A stretch of DNA of 64,000 nucleotides from Isoetes taiwanensis (GCA_021234155.1 JAJEKV010000022.1:10789418-10853417), one strand, 5' to 3'. Positions 13,796 through 28,137 are shown, counted from the first letter of the stretch. Numbers and translations are program-made. Notes: generated from the sequence alone by a model not told the origin.

Positions 13796-13813
13796 GCTCT
13801 CACGATACCAACT
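13796..13813 (-). mobile_element. Possible initiator-Met-tRNA primer-binding site of a minus-strand LTR retrotransposon
   Basis: Read on the minus strand the site is TTGGTATC, a two-base insertion, then GAGAGCATGG. Plant LTR elements primed by initiator tRNA-Met have TGGTATCAGAGC just inside the 5' LTR. To the right, the plus strand reads TGGCAG, compatible with an LTR ending in CA on the minus strand. No second LTR was found. Confidence 0.35.
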
Positions 13814-16800
13814 AATGGCAGCTCCCGAGTCTCGGTACTCCATCATATAAACTCGATTCCCCTCCGCCGTGAATCATGGTAAGGCCCTCAATTAAATTAC
13901 TCCGACCACTTGGGATGGCCAAGTGTCCGGGCTAGGAACGAGGAGGTGTCATTAGATCCCACGTCCTCTATGAGGAAATCCTATCTGGTAGCGGAAGCAT
14001 ACATATTACATTAGTATACAATCATCATACAAACTAATATACCACCACGAAGGGTGGCCCATCCATAATATCCACGGAAAAGACAATACATCCATAATAC
14101 CGCGAAATAACATCACTTGGCAAGGCACACTACCACTGGGCTTGAGACTCCGAGGATCAAGCGGCGGCTAGGGCCTCAAGATATCGTGAGGCGGAAATAT
14201 AACATAGCATTGGATGGCGCCAAGGCCGATGTCTGGGGTAGTCACTCCATACGCCCCTCACGAGCACTTTGAGATAAAATTTGAATCATGCTATATGGCG
14301 TTAGCGTAGCCCTCTTGTATGGCGTTCCAAGTGGGCTATATCGCATATATGTATAAATGCATTGACCACGTCACCCGATTAACGTCTTTTGCCACCATGG
14401 AGACACGGTAACCTAGGGTTGACAAAAGGGATTTATTAGCTATATTGAGCATCTAATTATAAAGGATAATTGCCAAAACACATGTATTAGGTCAACTATT
14501 AGGTTGGGAAGGTCACCATGGCGGCCAGTGAGTGCGGCATGGGGGTTGCTAAATTGAGCCACCAAAGGGAGCGCCACCTTCTTCACAATTTGTGCCAATG
14601 AGCCTTGAGAAATGCTTAGTCACCCGTCTTTGTTGCTGATCATCAGTCGCCAAACACCCTTTAGTACATTCTTTGCCACCTAGTACATCACCATGAGCCC
14701 CCCGATAGCGGTTCCAGCGAAACAGCGGTTAGTAGTAGTTTAGCTTGGCAGATTCTGGGGCGCTTGGTAGAGCAGGTTGTGTTATTTATACGCTCTGTGT
14801 TTATTTGTAGGGCCTTGCTTGTTTGAAAAAGATAAGTTCTCTTTATATTTTGATTCTGGTTTTTGTGCATGAGATGGATTGATAGTTAACAAAGTAGTAT
14901 TCTTGAACATAGGGAAATAAGGGGGTAGAAGACTTGGAAGCTCATGTATGGTAGTATGCTCCTAGATAGAGCCTATACTTGATTCCCATTAGATGCGGCT
15001 GTGTACAAGGGAACCCTTAGGGTCATGATGCTATGGATTGTGGCTTAGCACCGGAGGAAGGGGCACTGATGGTGAAGTGGGGGTGGGGTCTTGCCACGAA
15101 CATAAAAAGGCTCACGAGACTCCCTCTGATGGGCTAGGCAGATGGCCCGGAGTCCGCATTAGAGAGATTATGGAGTCTGACACTCCACAGGTGTAGAGGT
15201 GTGACCCGTATGGGGCACCTTGCACTGAGTAGATTTAGGGTGAGTAAAGTGGATGCAGTGCGGGGGTGTGACCAAACTACGTATCCTCACAGCTCACCCA
15301 TGGAACTATTGTGATCTGGAAGGGGCGCTTCCTAACTGCCTCATCGGACGAGGGGTGTCATGAACCACAGGTAGACTCAAGGGTGATACCTTGAGTTGTG
15401 TCTCAGGAAGGCTAGCAATGAAGCCATAAGCGTGAATCGACCCATGCGCAAAGTGTGCAGGGAGAGTAGGATGGAGTGGACCCAACCCTAGCGATGTTTC
15501 TATACACGACCGGCAATACTGAGATTGAGTGCAGCACGATACTCTTGGGGGCTAGTAGGTGATCCTCCCGGAGTAAGTAGGGGTAGAGCGGGGGTTTGGG
15601 GTGTTTTCTTAGTTTTAAGGTGTATATTCTTTCTTTGTTGGTATTTTGGATGGATATACCACCCCTTCCTTGAGTAGTTATTTATATATACGTTTATCTT
15701 TGTGTGCTAACGCCTTGTATTCATGCTTGTGACATTAGGAGCCCATAGAAAAGCGTGGGCACGAGATGACACCAGTGTCCTTCACCCAGAGAGCATCTCT
15801 ATGTAGATGGCGACTTCTGACAGAGGAAGGGGCCACCGCTCATCAGCGGATATGGTAGCCATGGGAGGAAGATCCCCTTATATGTCTGGTAGGTGTATAT
15901 AAATGAGGAGTGTCACACCTCACGGGGCGCAATCCCAAAGGAATCACCCTTGGGGACTACTAGGGTTTACATCTCCCCGGGTCAGATGAGGTCGGATGTC
16001 TCCTCCCAGAAGCATGATGGATCCACAGGTGTGCTAGAAGGCGTCATCGGTGGCCCATTAGTACCCGACTTACTTCCCCTAAATCCTAAAGGCTAGATCA
16101 CCAGCGGATTCGAGACCCGGGGCGGCCATAAAATCGCCTCAAGGCAGGAAGGTATGGGACCCCTTACAGGCCCACACGGTGGCCAGGCTATAAGCCCTAG
16201 CACACTATAGAGTCACACATGTGGCGCTAGAGCAAGACCCCCACCCAGATTCACCCTCATACTTTCGTTATAAGTGCTTTGAACCATCCATAGCATCCGC
16301 AGCCGAGGTTGGCTCTCTTGTGCCTGACGCGTTGTGGGTATTAAGGGATCTAGCTAGAGACTTATGCATTCTTGCTAAGAGGCTTTTTAAGTCTCGACCC
16401 TTCACAATTCCCAATACACGGAAAGCGAAAGAAAAATATAAAACCATCTAAATTGTCGGAACAACATCTGAAAGAGAATTTAATCCCATTCCATCTCTAA
16501 CCGAAAGGGTGTCGTGGAATAGAAGCTATCTAATGACTAACTAATCTCTTAGCTAGGCAAGTAGTCACCATAGTGCGAAATTTGGTTGGTAGGTGTTAGC
16601 AAAATGGGTGTAGGCTGGCGTTTTAGCGCTCCTCTTCACTCCCAATTCGAATTTGGATGGGTGAAGGTGAACCCCCTATTCCATGCCCCAAAATGGAAAT
16701 TGTTAAGTCCCTCACGGCCAATGCGATTTGGGCGGTAACACCCTCTCATTGGTAATGATTAGTTAATTAAACCATATTAGCATAATTAGGTTAATTATGC

Positions 16801-18399
16801 ACTATAATTATAATTATCCATTGGTTTTATTAGCATAGCTAATAAAATCCATTATAAGCGAACCCTTGGGCCCTTGGAGCTCTTACGTAATACTTGGTGA
16901 TGTGTCATGGTATGCATCATTATCACAGTATAGATACTGGAACATCCGCGGTCTCATCAGGGGTCTACCCATGCTAGATGGTTCTCGGGAGGTGTACAAT
17001 CAATATCTTTGACACTTTCTTTTTCTTGTGGCCAATGGTGAAAACCACAAAATGCTAAAAATTTGCTCCTAGATGCTTTCTTCTTGTACTCACGGGGTTC
17101 TTGTAGGTTGGAGAAAGTGCCTTTGCTCTCTGGGACCTTTGGATGAGTAGCGTTTTTTGAGGTAAGAGGTGTTTTCCATTAATTAATTAAAGCCATACAA
17201 ATGTTGTGGCGGTGAGGAAAATATATCGGCTGACCACGAGGAGTTAAATAAGTTTAAAAGTTTAAATATAAACAAGATAATAATATGGTGAAATGTATCT
17301 TCAAGCTTGTGAACAAAAACAAGAAAATTCACACCATTTGCTTTAGGATTTAAGAGTAATGTGAATGTGAAGTGCCTTGCCCTTTGTGAGAGAAATGAGA
17401 AATCCTAACCTAACGTGACGAGAGAACAAAACACGCATGAACAAAGAGCCAAGCAAAATCTTTAGGCTTGTAGTTAGACAAGCAATAGATACAATATTGA
17501 GTACTAGCGAGATGAGCTATTGGCGGAGATTTGGTGACAATAAGAAGGGAGCCATAGGTATTTGTGGAAGTTGGGTTAGAGGTTTTGGCTAAGGAGACTC
17601 ATTCCTGCATTTTAGATCAAATATGGAATTGTAGACCCGATGAAGCCTTTATAAATTGCCAAAGTGATAGGCTGCATTATATTAGATCCATTCTCCATCA
17701 GCAATGAGTGAAGATCACTTTGTCCATGAGGGAGGAGCAATGTACCATACAAATCTTGCTATCATCTTATGAAAGTAGTATAACCCTACTGTATCTGTGA
17801 AATTTTGTCTATCGGTCGAAAGAGTAGTGATACATGAACAAAAAGTTGAGAATCGATTACATCTGGACAACCTCTACTCGCGATGAAATTTTGGCCCAAG
17901 AGTTTTCATTACTTGTTTAATCGACACGATAAGTTTCAATTCTAATGGCGATGCATTAGGCCTGGAGGCTTCAAGTACGTAACTCCTATATTTGTTGCTA
18001 TATACAAGAGTAGCTTCATGATAAATTTGAGCATTGTATCAATTTGGTCTGCCTTCCCCTTGAAATTCGGATACTCTATCAATGACATGAGAAAAGGGGC
18101 ATTAGAATTAGCCCGACATCAAGTTTTGAAACAAAAATAGTGAAGCTCTTAACAAATTTTACCCGACTCCATCCCAATTCTGTCATGGGAGCCTGCTTGA
18201 GGAAAACTTTACTTTTGTGAAGCGGTGCCAAAGCTTCGTCTAATTGGAAGTAGAACAGTCCGAATAGGAGAATTTTTTATGACCATTACCTGATCATTCC
18301 TTTGCTTTCGGATGTTTCATAAAGGCGTTAGACACCAGTAGTGTTTTTAAAGCATCATTAATACGTATACACTTTGTAAGTTAAAAGGATTTTTTGCAT
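13814..18399. other. Unassigned repeat DNA
   Basis: No protein motif found. 14.7-16.4 kb is GC-richer with short open frames of about 60-76 codons and no domain. The part next to 18.4 kb probably contains the 3' end of the minus-strand LINE, but I see no poly(T) on the plus strand marking its tail. Confidence 0.35.
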
Positions 18400-21300
18400 A
18401 TTGAACAAATTACCAAATTTCTTTGTAAAACCGACAAAGTAAGCTTTGGGCAATCAAAATGTATTTGCATGGTTTCCTCACTCAAAGCAGTTAAGATTGA
18501 CACTCAGGTCTAATATGAGAGTTTCTCTTTTGTGACCCAGAGACACAAGATTTGGCGGACTTTCACGAGCAACCAGCAGGACAAAGTAATTTACTTTGGG
18601 GGGCCGATGGGATTTCAAGTATTGTTGAATAAGCTTTTACATTCATCCTGTTGGGAGCCACTTTGACTAAGCTTTAACATGGCTTGAGTCTTGTGATTTT
18701 GAGTCGAGCGCATAAACTTTCTGACTTTATATTTATTGATTCCATCTATTTTCGAGAGAAGACCATTTCCATAAGTCGGTGAGAAGATTCTGATTTGAGG
18801 ATTTTACGAGATGAATAGACAGATTTATCACTAGATGTGCCATGAATTAATCTCCTAAAGATTGGTCCGGGAGATAGAGGTGTCCATTTGGAAAGCGATT
18901 TTTGACATGAGTGATGTTATGATGTTGCCATTTTTGCCTTATATCTTGGGATGTCTAATAGCCAAGGTGTTCCCATAGTTATCCTTAAAGCCCGTGAACC
19001 AAAGCAGTGTGAGTTCATGTTATGATCTTCCAAGTTTGGTTCATGAAAACAATTTTTGCACCACATTCGAGCTCTAATCATATTTTTTGCATAGGGAGAT
19101 GTTTAACGCACAGGGTGTAAAATGCAAAAAGAACTTCGGGTAGAGTGAATAATAGTAGGGTGTCCATCACGGATAAGAACATTTCAGCGGTATCTAATGA
19201 AAATTGAAGCTAAGGAATTATTCCCATTTTAAAGATCTCGGATGAATTTACCGGCCAGGCACATGCTTGGAGGTATAAATTTTTCTGACGGCCTCCATAT
19301 TTTCTCTCAAGGGTGTGATATCCCAATTGGTAGTGATTGCACTTTTCCAAATGAAGTTCAGTGGTCTTCTCAGCTCTTTATAAATACATAGGTGCCACAG
19401 GCGAGGAGGAGTAAAAAATATGAAGCCAGAGCCGAGCAATTTTGCAATTATGTAGTCTGCCCGACTAGAGAGAGTGCTCACAGAGAAATTCAATTTTTCT
19501 AATTCTCACGAATAATAGGATCCAGAACCTTTGTGTTTGAATTTGAGGAGATAAAGGCATATACCTAGAAGCTTGGTGCTTGCATGGGTGAGAACCTTAA
19601 TTCCACAAGATTATCATGGTAGATTTGATAATAAATATACCAACATTTAGAAAGATACAGGAGGCAGCGGAGAAGGAATCAATAATATCAAGAAACTTAG
19701 CAATATTCTGGGATTGGATTCTAAAAAGCAAATGTGTCATGCATCTTGAGATGGTCAGTACGCCATTATTATCGGGGAAGATCAAGGCCTTTAATGTGTC
19801 CACTAATGCGGTGGTAATAGCCATAGCTTTAGAGAGCATTTCAGCACAACAAGATATAAATATGGGGCTAGAGGACAACCTTATGCGACCCTCGAGCTAG
19901 CAGAAAAAGTGGAGGGAGAGCCATTAATCAAATTTAAATTTGCCATGGAATTAAGACCAAAAATCAAAGAGATGATTTTGTGATTGAAACGATTTCTTCA
20001 AAGCAAATTCAAGAAATCCCCAGTTAATGAGTCGAGAAATATAGCAGAATCTAATTTTAGAAGAACACATTTACGAGAGGAAATTCTATTCCGGTCTTGT
20101 GAGCCCTCCATAGCCACAATGAAGTTGTCGGTGGAATCTATTATTGGGTAAGCCAGTTACACGATATCAATGCATTTTTTGTAAGAAAGGTTTCACTGTG
20201 CCAATAATCTTGGTACACAATTTATGCGAGGTTAGTTAAGGATATATAGGTCTCGGTCGGAGAAAGTAATAGGCTTGTCGACCTTTGGGACCAAAGTAAT
20301 AAATCAATGAGATGGAGAATGCGAATTAGGCCTTCCGAAACCATGAACCAGATTTAATTATGTCTTGCTTTAGAGCATCCAAAATGAATGTATAACTTCG
20401 AGAATCTTGGTCAGGTCAGGGGGATTTACCTTCTTGAAACTCATAAGAACATTAAAGATTTCTTGCTCGGTTGGAATGGCGACAATTGAATCATCCATTA
20501 ATTTTGTCATTATTAGGAATAATTGGCTAATTTGAGAAAGGAAAATTTCTTTTTTGATAAAATGTGAGCATTGGGAACACTCTCTTTGAATAAGCTGACA
20601 TATTGGTCATGGAAGAAATTTTAATATCGAAGTCTCAATACTAGTACCATTTCTCAGTTGGACCTTAATAATGGAATTGTTAAGCAATCTATTTCTAGCG
20701 ATCTGTGAAAGAATTTAGAGTACACTATCCATCTCTTTGTTATGATCACTTACGTTGAGTGGCATAACTCTTAGCTCGATCTCCTCCAATTTGGTTTTAA
20801 TTTTTGTTTCCAAGATTTCCTCCCAACTGAAGATTTATGTTATGGGGTTGATTGGAGTTTAGATCCTAAGATCTCTCATTTGACTATAGAAATTCTTCTG
20901 TCTAACCTTCTCCCATATGGATGGTCTTGGACGGTTTTTGATCCGAGGATTTCATCGCTTTATCTTAGAGTAAAACGCTTTCATAGTTTGAGAACCATTA
21001 GAAGGGCTATTAGGAAATGTCGAGAATTATTACCATTTTGAGAAATAAGGAAGTTCTTGAAATCAGTGAGAAATGCTACATTTTGTAATAAAGGGGCGGG
21101 TTTGAGGTTTAAAGGGGTGCTTCCCATATAAGAATAAAAGGTGAGAAGCTTTGTAGAAAAGTGAGGTTGATGATGAGAGATAGAGGTAGTCTCATCACTA
21201 ACCACATAACAGGTATCGAGAATGATGTACTTGAGGGGTAGAGACATAGAAGATCTATAGAGCACAGATACAACCTATTTAGAGTTCTTGTTGTTGACCA

Positions 21301-21840
21301 AGTATAATTTCTTTGTTGAAGAAGGAACATAGATCAAGTTTTGTATCGAGGAAATAAGAGTATCGATTTTCTCTCGGTAGTGGACATATTAGTGCTGTTT
21401 CCTAGCTTCATGTCCCAATTTGGTGTGTTGTTGATCTCGGAGATGACCAGTCCATTTGAGGTTGAGAGGAAATCCATGTATTAATTTCGGGCAGAATAGT
21501 TTCTGTCCTTTGGATTTGTGGGAGCATATACATTAATGACCCCAGCTGAGTTGTTAATTGAGAGAAAATCCTTTGCTGCCAACATTCTTTAGGTTCGTGA
21601 AATAAGAGACTTGTAGTGCCATAGATTTCCAAATTGTGATGGGGCCTTACTAGTACCGAGCTTCAATCCAAATGGATGAGAGCAGGATAGATCGATCGAG
21701 ATAGGCTAGAGCTTTCAAATTTAAGTTTAGTTTCTGGGTAGAATTATATGACTTTTATCTTTATGCAGTGAGAAGATAATTCTCCTTCTTTTATGGGCCT
21801 TTGGCTCCCTAACATTCAAAGTATTTGTTTTCATTGGTGG
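18400..21840 (-). mobile_element. Decayed L1-type LINE retrotransposon ORF2 (endonuclease, reverse transcriptase, zf-RVT)
   Basis: Reading on the minus strand, short homologous frames occur in the order expected for LINE ORF2. Near 21.84-21.72 kb a start like MKTNTLNVRG leads to HIILPRN/QETK-like residues of the AP-type endonuclease. INVYAPTNPKDRN near 21.54-21.50 kb matches its second conserved block. Reverse transcriptase blocks follow at about 20.5-19.6 kb, including SPIFISCCAEMLSKA near 19.85 kb and THLLF with QNIAKFLDIIDSFSA near 19.75-19.65 kb; the catalytic Asp pair expected after THLLF is missing. The post-RT segment (SSRADYIIAKLL, PLNFIWK) lies at 19.49-19.25 kb, and a cysteine-rich zf-RVT remnant (ETMQIHFDCP) at 18.6-18.4 kb. 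Many stops and shifts make it non-functional. In life such a protein nicks target DNA and copies the element RNA in place. Confidence 0.8.
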
Positions 21841-24516
21841 AAGCTATATAGGAACTAGGAGATAAATCTATGATTTGAATTTCTTTGTTCTTTTTGCTCC
21901 CTAGTATTCACATTTGGAGTCTTTTCTTGAGATAGGATAAAATAGTATTAGAGGTTAGCGGTTTTTTCTTTTTTTGATTTAGGAACCCCTTGGAACTATT
22001 GATAGCTGGGAAAGGCAGAAATTCTCATTTTCCCAATTTTCCTTATCACTATCATTTGTCATTTATGCGAGGCAACCACAGGGGAAAAAAGCCTCAAATA
22101 ACTTTTCATTATCCTCATTAGAATCTATATCATTTAAATTATAGAAAAGGGGAACTTGCCCTCTCTGAAGGAAATATCCTTGTTGCATCCATTTGGAGTT
22201 TCGCAGTTTGAGCATCTTTGTGAGCAAGAGCTTGTTTGAAAGCTCGAGGAGATACTATGTCCATACCTTGGCTGGTGTTTTCTTGAACAAATTCTTGGGC
22301 AAAATCAACCTACGCATCGTATCTTGAACCACCTCATGGCGGACCATAATTCCTTGCTATTAAGACAACAACCTTCTGCAAACTTGCAATGGAGCTCAAA
22401 CTTCTTTGATATAGATGATGAACAGGGGGCTTCAGGGGAGGACGTTTGGATAAATCAATTCATGGTCAATATGTGAATGAAAATTGGTAATGGTAGTTTC
22501 TTGAGAATTGAAGGCGAGGAAGTGGAGAAACCATTTCACGACATAGCTTCTCCTTTATTACTCAATAAGTTGCATACAATTGCTTGATCAACATTTAAGC
22601 TAGCAAGTACACACTTTGGAACTTATTAGAGGCGAGTGGAACCTTGTCAATGATGGAGTCCACATTTCTTTTGGAACCTTTTTGAAACTTGAGCAGGAAG
22701 GGTAGGTTGTAAAGGCGGTTTGGGTACGTAAAGTGATTTGATTGCGACAAATTTGTTGCATGGGGATGTAGAAGTTGTTCTTGCGGTGAACTTATATCGC
22801 CAGCTTGACCACTTTTATGTCGATTACGCAGTGTGATTTCTTTGCGAGACATACTTTGAAGATGTTTCTTGTTGATCAGGCATCTTTTAGACTTACTTTC
22901 TTGTGGAGCAAGTCAATTATTGCTCTGCTAAGATTTGGTCCATGATTTTGAGACCCTTAGGATAGTGCATTTGTAGTAAGCATGGCTTTTATTATTTAAT
23001 GGAACACCTCTTACATTTAGGCCGGGCCGTGGTAGGAGAATGTGTTAGATTCTCTTACAGTTCAACATGTTGTACAATTTCTGTCTTGATATTAAGCCGC
23101 CATTGACTTTGGTCAATCGACCTTAGTAATATGACCTCCAAATTGAGTCAATGGCAAAATTTCTTGTTCATGGGCTTGTTTTGTCATGCCTTTGCTGGAA
23201 AATGCGGCTAGAAATCATTTGCCTCAAGTGACTTGTTTCTCAATGTTCTACGGTGATCTTGCGGTATGCATTTATAATACCTCCTTGTACCAAAAATGTC
23301 TTCTCGAGCAACTTTCGACATTGGAATTAGCTTGACCCATCTCAATGATAAATTGGAGTTTGGTAAAAGGCATCGAAAAGATAGATGTTTAGGTCTTTTG
23401 GAAAATTCGGAGTTAGACAAAAGCTCTTGGAGACACAGGAGGTGGATATTGGGTACGAATGCTAATTACATGGGAGTTGAATAAGTTTTGAAGCAGTCCT
23501 CCTTCGATGGTGGATTCAAGCCTTGCAGTTGCTGGATGCTACACACCTAGAAATTTGTCATATCCTAAGTATTTAATTTTGGATCCCATTTTAAAAAAAG
23601 CGGAAAGTTTGATTCAAAGTAAGGGATCGATTTGAGGTAATTATGGGTTCTTTGTGAGCCACATTCCACCGCAATTGCTTGTTACATGGCGTTGGTAAAT
23701 TCCCGCTTTGCGGGTTTAGGCAGGACCTGCTTGTCCAAGTAATATTCAGTCGATTGACTTTAATAAGAGCGGCCGAGAATCCCTAAGAAGGAGAAGTACA
23801 GATAGAGCGAAGGATATTGATATGGTAAAACTTTGCTTGCTGCGCGGTGGATGGCTCGCCAATCACGGCATATGGGTATCGCTCGGATAAGAATTGCGGT
23901 TTGGGACTCCACCATGGCGGAGGTCATTTGGTCAATAAGGAGACGACCCTTGTACGGGGATCTTTGTCGAAATTATCGAGGCCCGGAGTTTTGCCAGGTC
24001 TAACGGGATCCATGCGCACGTTTCAGTTAACTTAAAATTGCCAAAAAGGCCGAGTGTTAGATTTTATGGAAAGAGCTTCGCTTGAAGAGCTAAGCCGATG
24101 GGGTCTCGGCGGCGGCAGAAAAGGCTAGGCAGGTCTACTGGAGAAGGGCCCAAATAATTTGCTTTGCATCTGAAATGATCAGGAAATATAGGGACAGAAA
24201 TAAGCCTTGAGAAGGGAAAGGTAGAAGGATGAAGATTTGGGAATTGAAAGCGAAGAGACGCAAACATCTATCTATTCAAGAGGTGTTAATTCAATCCCTC
24301 AAGCCATCATTGGGAAGCGTTATCACCATCATTTTGCCTAATTTGATGTGAAAATCTAAATTCTGTTTAGATGCAATTTAATGATCCTTGTATTATAAAT
24401 ATACAGTATCTGAATAGTATTTTGTAGCTTCAATATTTTTTAGTACCAATAGATTCCTCAATCCAAGAATAAACTAATTGTATAGATTCTTTACTACTTT
24501 TAGGACAAGGAACACA
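21841..24516 (-). other. Probable ORF1/5' part of the LINE, not resolved
   Basis: This lies upstream of the LINE ORF2 on the same strand, where ORF1 (a nucleic-acid-binding protein) would be expected. An 85-codon frame at 22,595-22,852 and a 70-codon frame at 23,208-23,420 are the longest, but no CCHC knuckle is visible. The assignment rests on position only. Confidence 0.3.
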
Positions 24517-24843
24517 TTATTCAAGTTGAAGTTTGATGAGAAGATGCCTCGATGATGAAATTTCAAAGATGGGAGGATAGGCCGATTTAAGCCACAAAGA
24601 TAATCGTCTTCTTTGTTTTGGAATTGCAAAATTTTGAATCACGATAGATCTTTTGCATGCTAGGCAGAGAAATGCTAGCCCTACAGGCTGTTCCAAATCC
24701 AAGTAAGTTTGCTGGTGAGATGGAACATTCTTGGCAGGATTTACCCAAAATGAACGACATTTAGGGCAAAAGGCAAAATCGATTTTGGCCCTACGACATT
24801 TTTCGTCTCCTTCCACCCCACTCCATTTGGATAGATGCCTCAT
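24517..24843 (-). other. 108-codon open frame with two CxxC pairs, unknown
   Basis: This minus-strand frame is longer than its AT-rich surroundings would predict. It carries CPKC near residue 28 and CLAC near residue 61, a spacing that could hold zinc, in a basic context rich in Arg and Lys. I do not recognise the protein, and no homologue is visible in the window. It may be a relic of a transposon protein or chance. There is no clear promoter, and it shares the general strand with the neighbouring LINE. Confidence 0.15.
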
Positions 24844-27605
24844 CGATGGCGTTCCTCTTACCTAATTTCTTGGCTTTCATTGCACGGATGAATTGCTTCC
24901 TCATAGGGTCCAACCCACAAAACTTTAGGCGTTTCACAATAACGAGTGCATGTTTTATAATAGCAGGATTCAGGAATCATTAAAGGTCTTGAAAATATTT
25001 GTTGCGGTGGAGAACGTGGTTCATCCTTCGCGAGGATCTACGCAGTTACAAGTCAAAGTCGCCATGTACATGTCTATATAGCATCATCTTCTTGGCTCCT
25101 GAATATAAGATGAATGAGATAGATGTCTTGGGGTGGTATATCGGAGAAGGTTACATTGTTAAGATACCTTGGGCTAAGTGCACATCAAAGCTTCTAAAGA
25201 AGCGTGAAAGCTTTGAAATGTTGGACTTCCGTAAGTGAGTCATGATCTCAAGGACATTTGGGCTCCTCCTTGTTAAGATGACTCTCCTCGCTTAAAGGTT
25301 GATGTGAAATACTTACAAGTCTCTCCCCTTTCAAGACATTTCATCAAGCCCTAATCTGGGGCCTTGTTTTATCCTCTGCATCCATAAATAAAATGCTTTC
25401 CCATTTCTTGAGTGCTTGCTTCTTGGGATCTGGTTGGTCTTTATTCCATGGCCCAATCCCAAGCTTGTCTTCGACCTTGATATCATCTTTGGTGGCTTCC
25501 CTTACCAAGGTGCATGATCATTAGCCTTTATATTGCACTTGTACATCCGAGATCACACTTGGCTGACTGGGGTTTTAGGTGCGGCTTGGTATGATTTTGG
25601 TCATCTTTTGTGATGGGAGGCTTTTTCGGACAAAGATTTACTGACCTCTGAGATGGGATCGGCAAATGGGTTTAAGTGCCTATTTGATATGTGCGTTGTT
25701 AAGCAGAAGATTTATTTCTTCCATGCACTTGTTGCTTTTGGATTTGTGAAGCCTCTCTACATCTAAAATCAGGCATCGCCGGAGGTTCTCTTGTGGAAGA
25801 ATGTTTGGATGTGGACATGGGATAAGTGCTCCACCTAAAATATTGTATTTGCGATGGCAAATTCTCCATAGATGTGTTGGTGAATGTCTTGGTTCACAAG
25901 ATGAACCCTAGAGTCTCGGTCGTTGCCCTCTCTGTGTAATGTGTTGGCTTGTTGAACTCTTGCTTCTTCTTCTAGATATAGAAACTGGCATTGGTTATTC
26001 ACTCTTTTGGTGTGTCTCTCACTGCTTGAGAAGATCCTTGCACTTTACCCACACGCTATGACTCGCTTGTAAGAAGTGGGCATTTTCATCGCGCTTCTAG
26101 TTGGTTTTTGTGGTCTATATGGCGAGCTGACGTTTAATATGGTACTTACATCACCGGATCAGCGGCTTCTTCTTCATTGTGCTGTGAAGATCACTAAAGC
26201 TTATCGTTGCTCATCTCTGGTGATGATAAAAAGATATAATTGGCGGAACATATTTCACAGTGTTCTTCTTATGCATAGGCAGTGTTTATTGCCTAGTTAG
26301 TTAGCATATCCACTAAGGTTTCCTTACTGTTTGCATTGCATTGTGTATTCTTTATGCTGTTCTTCGATAAAAAGAGTCCGATGCGAAAAAAATAAATAGT
26401 GCTTTCTTTTTCATATTTCTATTTGTATTTTTTCTTATTCAAGAAAGACAATATTGTTGTAGCAAGGATCAAGGTATTCTAGGATTGTTTTTTGTAGATT
26501 TTTAACTTCAAAATACAGAATAGTGACTAGTTTTGTGCTTGTTGTACGACAATAAACCTAACATGATATGAGAGTAGATGCATGATAAACGTATTATTTC
26601 CAAGGGATGAAGTATGATATTCTGATATGTTGCCTTGCCTGTTCTTTTTAGAGCATATAGAAACCTCTCTAACATTTTTGGACATTCGCTATTAGATATA
26701 TGGGGTAAAATATATTTACCCGAAGCCTATTTCTTTCTTCTTGAGTTTACATTTGTATTTTAAGAATGGTACTTCGTGTATATGACAAAACAATTTTGGT
26801 TACAAGTATATTCTTAAAAATCTGGTACTTAAAATTAGGATAAGTGTATTTGCAGAAGGCGAGTTTCTGGGAAGATCGTCAACACAATAAGGTCAGATGA
26901 TCCATCGGCTGAGGAGGATCTGGATGGACTTGCAGGAGATTCATCTGAAGAAATAGTTCTATACAATTTTTTTTACAGTGATAGTTCTTGACTCATTATC
27001 AGTCAATCCAAAATGAACTCACTCTATGGCCAGAGACCTTGCGAGGTCAATCTTAACTAGCTAAATATGAAACGATTGGGTAGTATTTACGTGATTTAAA
27101 ATCTGAAAATGCGTTAAAATGTTAAAATGTCTTTTTGGCAAATTCAAGCGATCTTCTGAATCTCAAGGAAAAAGAGAGAGTTGTATGAAGCGGTTTGTGT
27201 TGCCATCCAGAACTCACATTATTTACACATATACAAATTGTTAGAAAGTGCACTATTTGGGAAAGTGACTTTGGAGCTACATAACCCTAAGCTAATTACT
27301 AGCTTTGGTTTTGATGTAATAAGTAGGTACCCAAATGTTTAACTTACAATGGAGTTCTTAACGTATATGTTATATGAGGGAGGATAAGCCTAGGTGCAAA
27401 TGTTGTAGAGAACCTTTGATAAACATGTCACACTTCTCTCGTGAAGGTAATGTTGACTTTCTGGTATCAACTTACGTGTAGAGTGTATCAAATTTGCACT
27501 ATCGCAGGTAATTTTCATCGCTAATTTTTAACACCTGCTTGTAGCAAAAGGAAATGGTGCGCCCCTTCTTTCTATTTAATATTCTTGACGGCGGTACAGT
27601 AATAG
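24844..27605. other. Unassigned AT-rich DNA
   Basis: No coding motif on either strand; the longest frames are below 80 codons and look random. Confidence 0.4.
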
Positions 27606-27609
27606 AAAA

Positions 27610-27765
27610 ATGAAAAGTAACAACTAAACAATGAAATTCTACAAATATAATAGGAAGAGTACTTGGGGTAACAGCACTTTCGTAAATTCAAATGAAGTAG
27701 AAAGATTGCCAGCACTGATTAAACAAGATACCTTGATTAAATGGCAGGATGAAAACCTAAGCGGT
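27610..27765. repeat. Dispersed repeat, copy 1 (second copy at 41,985-42,150)
   Basis: Shared phrases in the same order as at 42 kb include GAAGAGTACTTGGG-like, TAAATTCAAATGAA, TAGAAAGATT, ATTAAACAAGATACCTT and CAGATGAAAACCTAA. The 3' edge lies next to the LTR-like repeat at 27,833. Confidence 0.65.
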
Positions 27766-27832
27766 CTGATCTCTTCTAGATCTGGGATAAATCACTGTAA
27801 AAACGAAGAGCTAAAAAGGATAATCCCGGTTA

Positions 27833-28137
27833 GAAGGAGAAGCTCGATCCACCCAAGCTGGATTCACTAGAGTCTTTATCTTGGAGCGGGGAAGTACTTT
27901 ATCCGCTTTCGGACCAACAAGCTTGGCCTACGGAGGAATTGGAAGTAGAGGGAGACTTATCGGTAGAGGAAGAGAGGTAGGGCTGACGGTGATTCTTCAT
28001 GTCTAGATCACGCCATGTATATTCTTTTTGTAAGTATTTTCGAAAGGACCTTAGTAAATTCCCTTTTTAGGAGTCTTTGCCTTTTTGGAAAAGCATTTAA
28101 CCTTTCCTTACCAAGTCTAAAGTTGATGCCTTTGTGG
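27833..28137 (+). mobile_element. Left LTR-like direct repeat of a compact LTR element
   Basis: About 300 bases align in order with 29,215-29,510: AAGGAGAAGCTCGATCCACC, CTTTATCCGCT, CGGACCAACA, TTGGGAAGTAGA-like, GAGGAAGAG...AGGGCT, GATTCTTCAT, CCATGTATAT and AAGTCTAAAGTTG. The right copy continues further upstream, to a purine tract at 29,137, so this left copy appears truncated at its 5' side. Confidence 0.65.

Noticed and set aside
13796-13870. Complete LTR to the right of the possible primer-binding site
   Set aside because: No second copy of the putative LTR was found, so only the primer-site match is reported.
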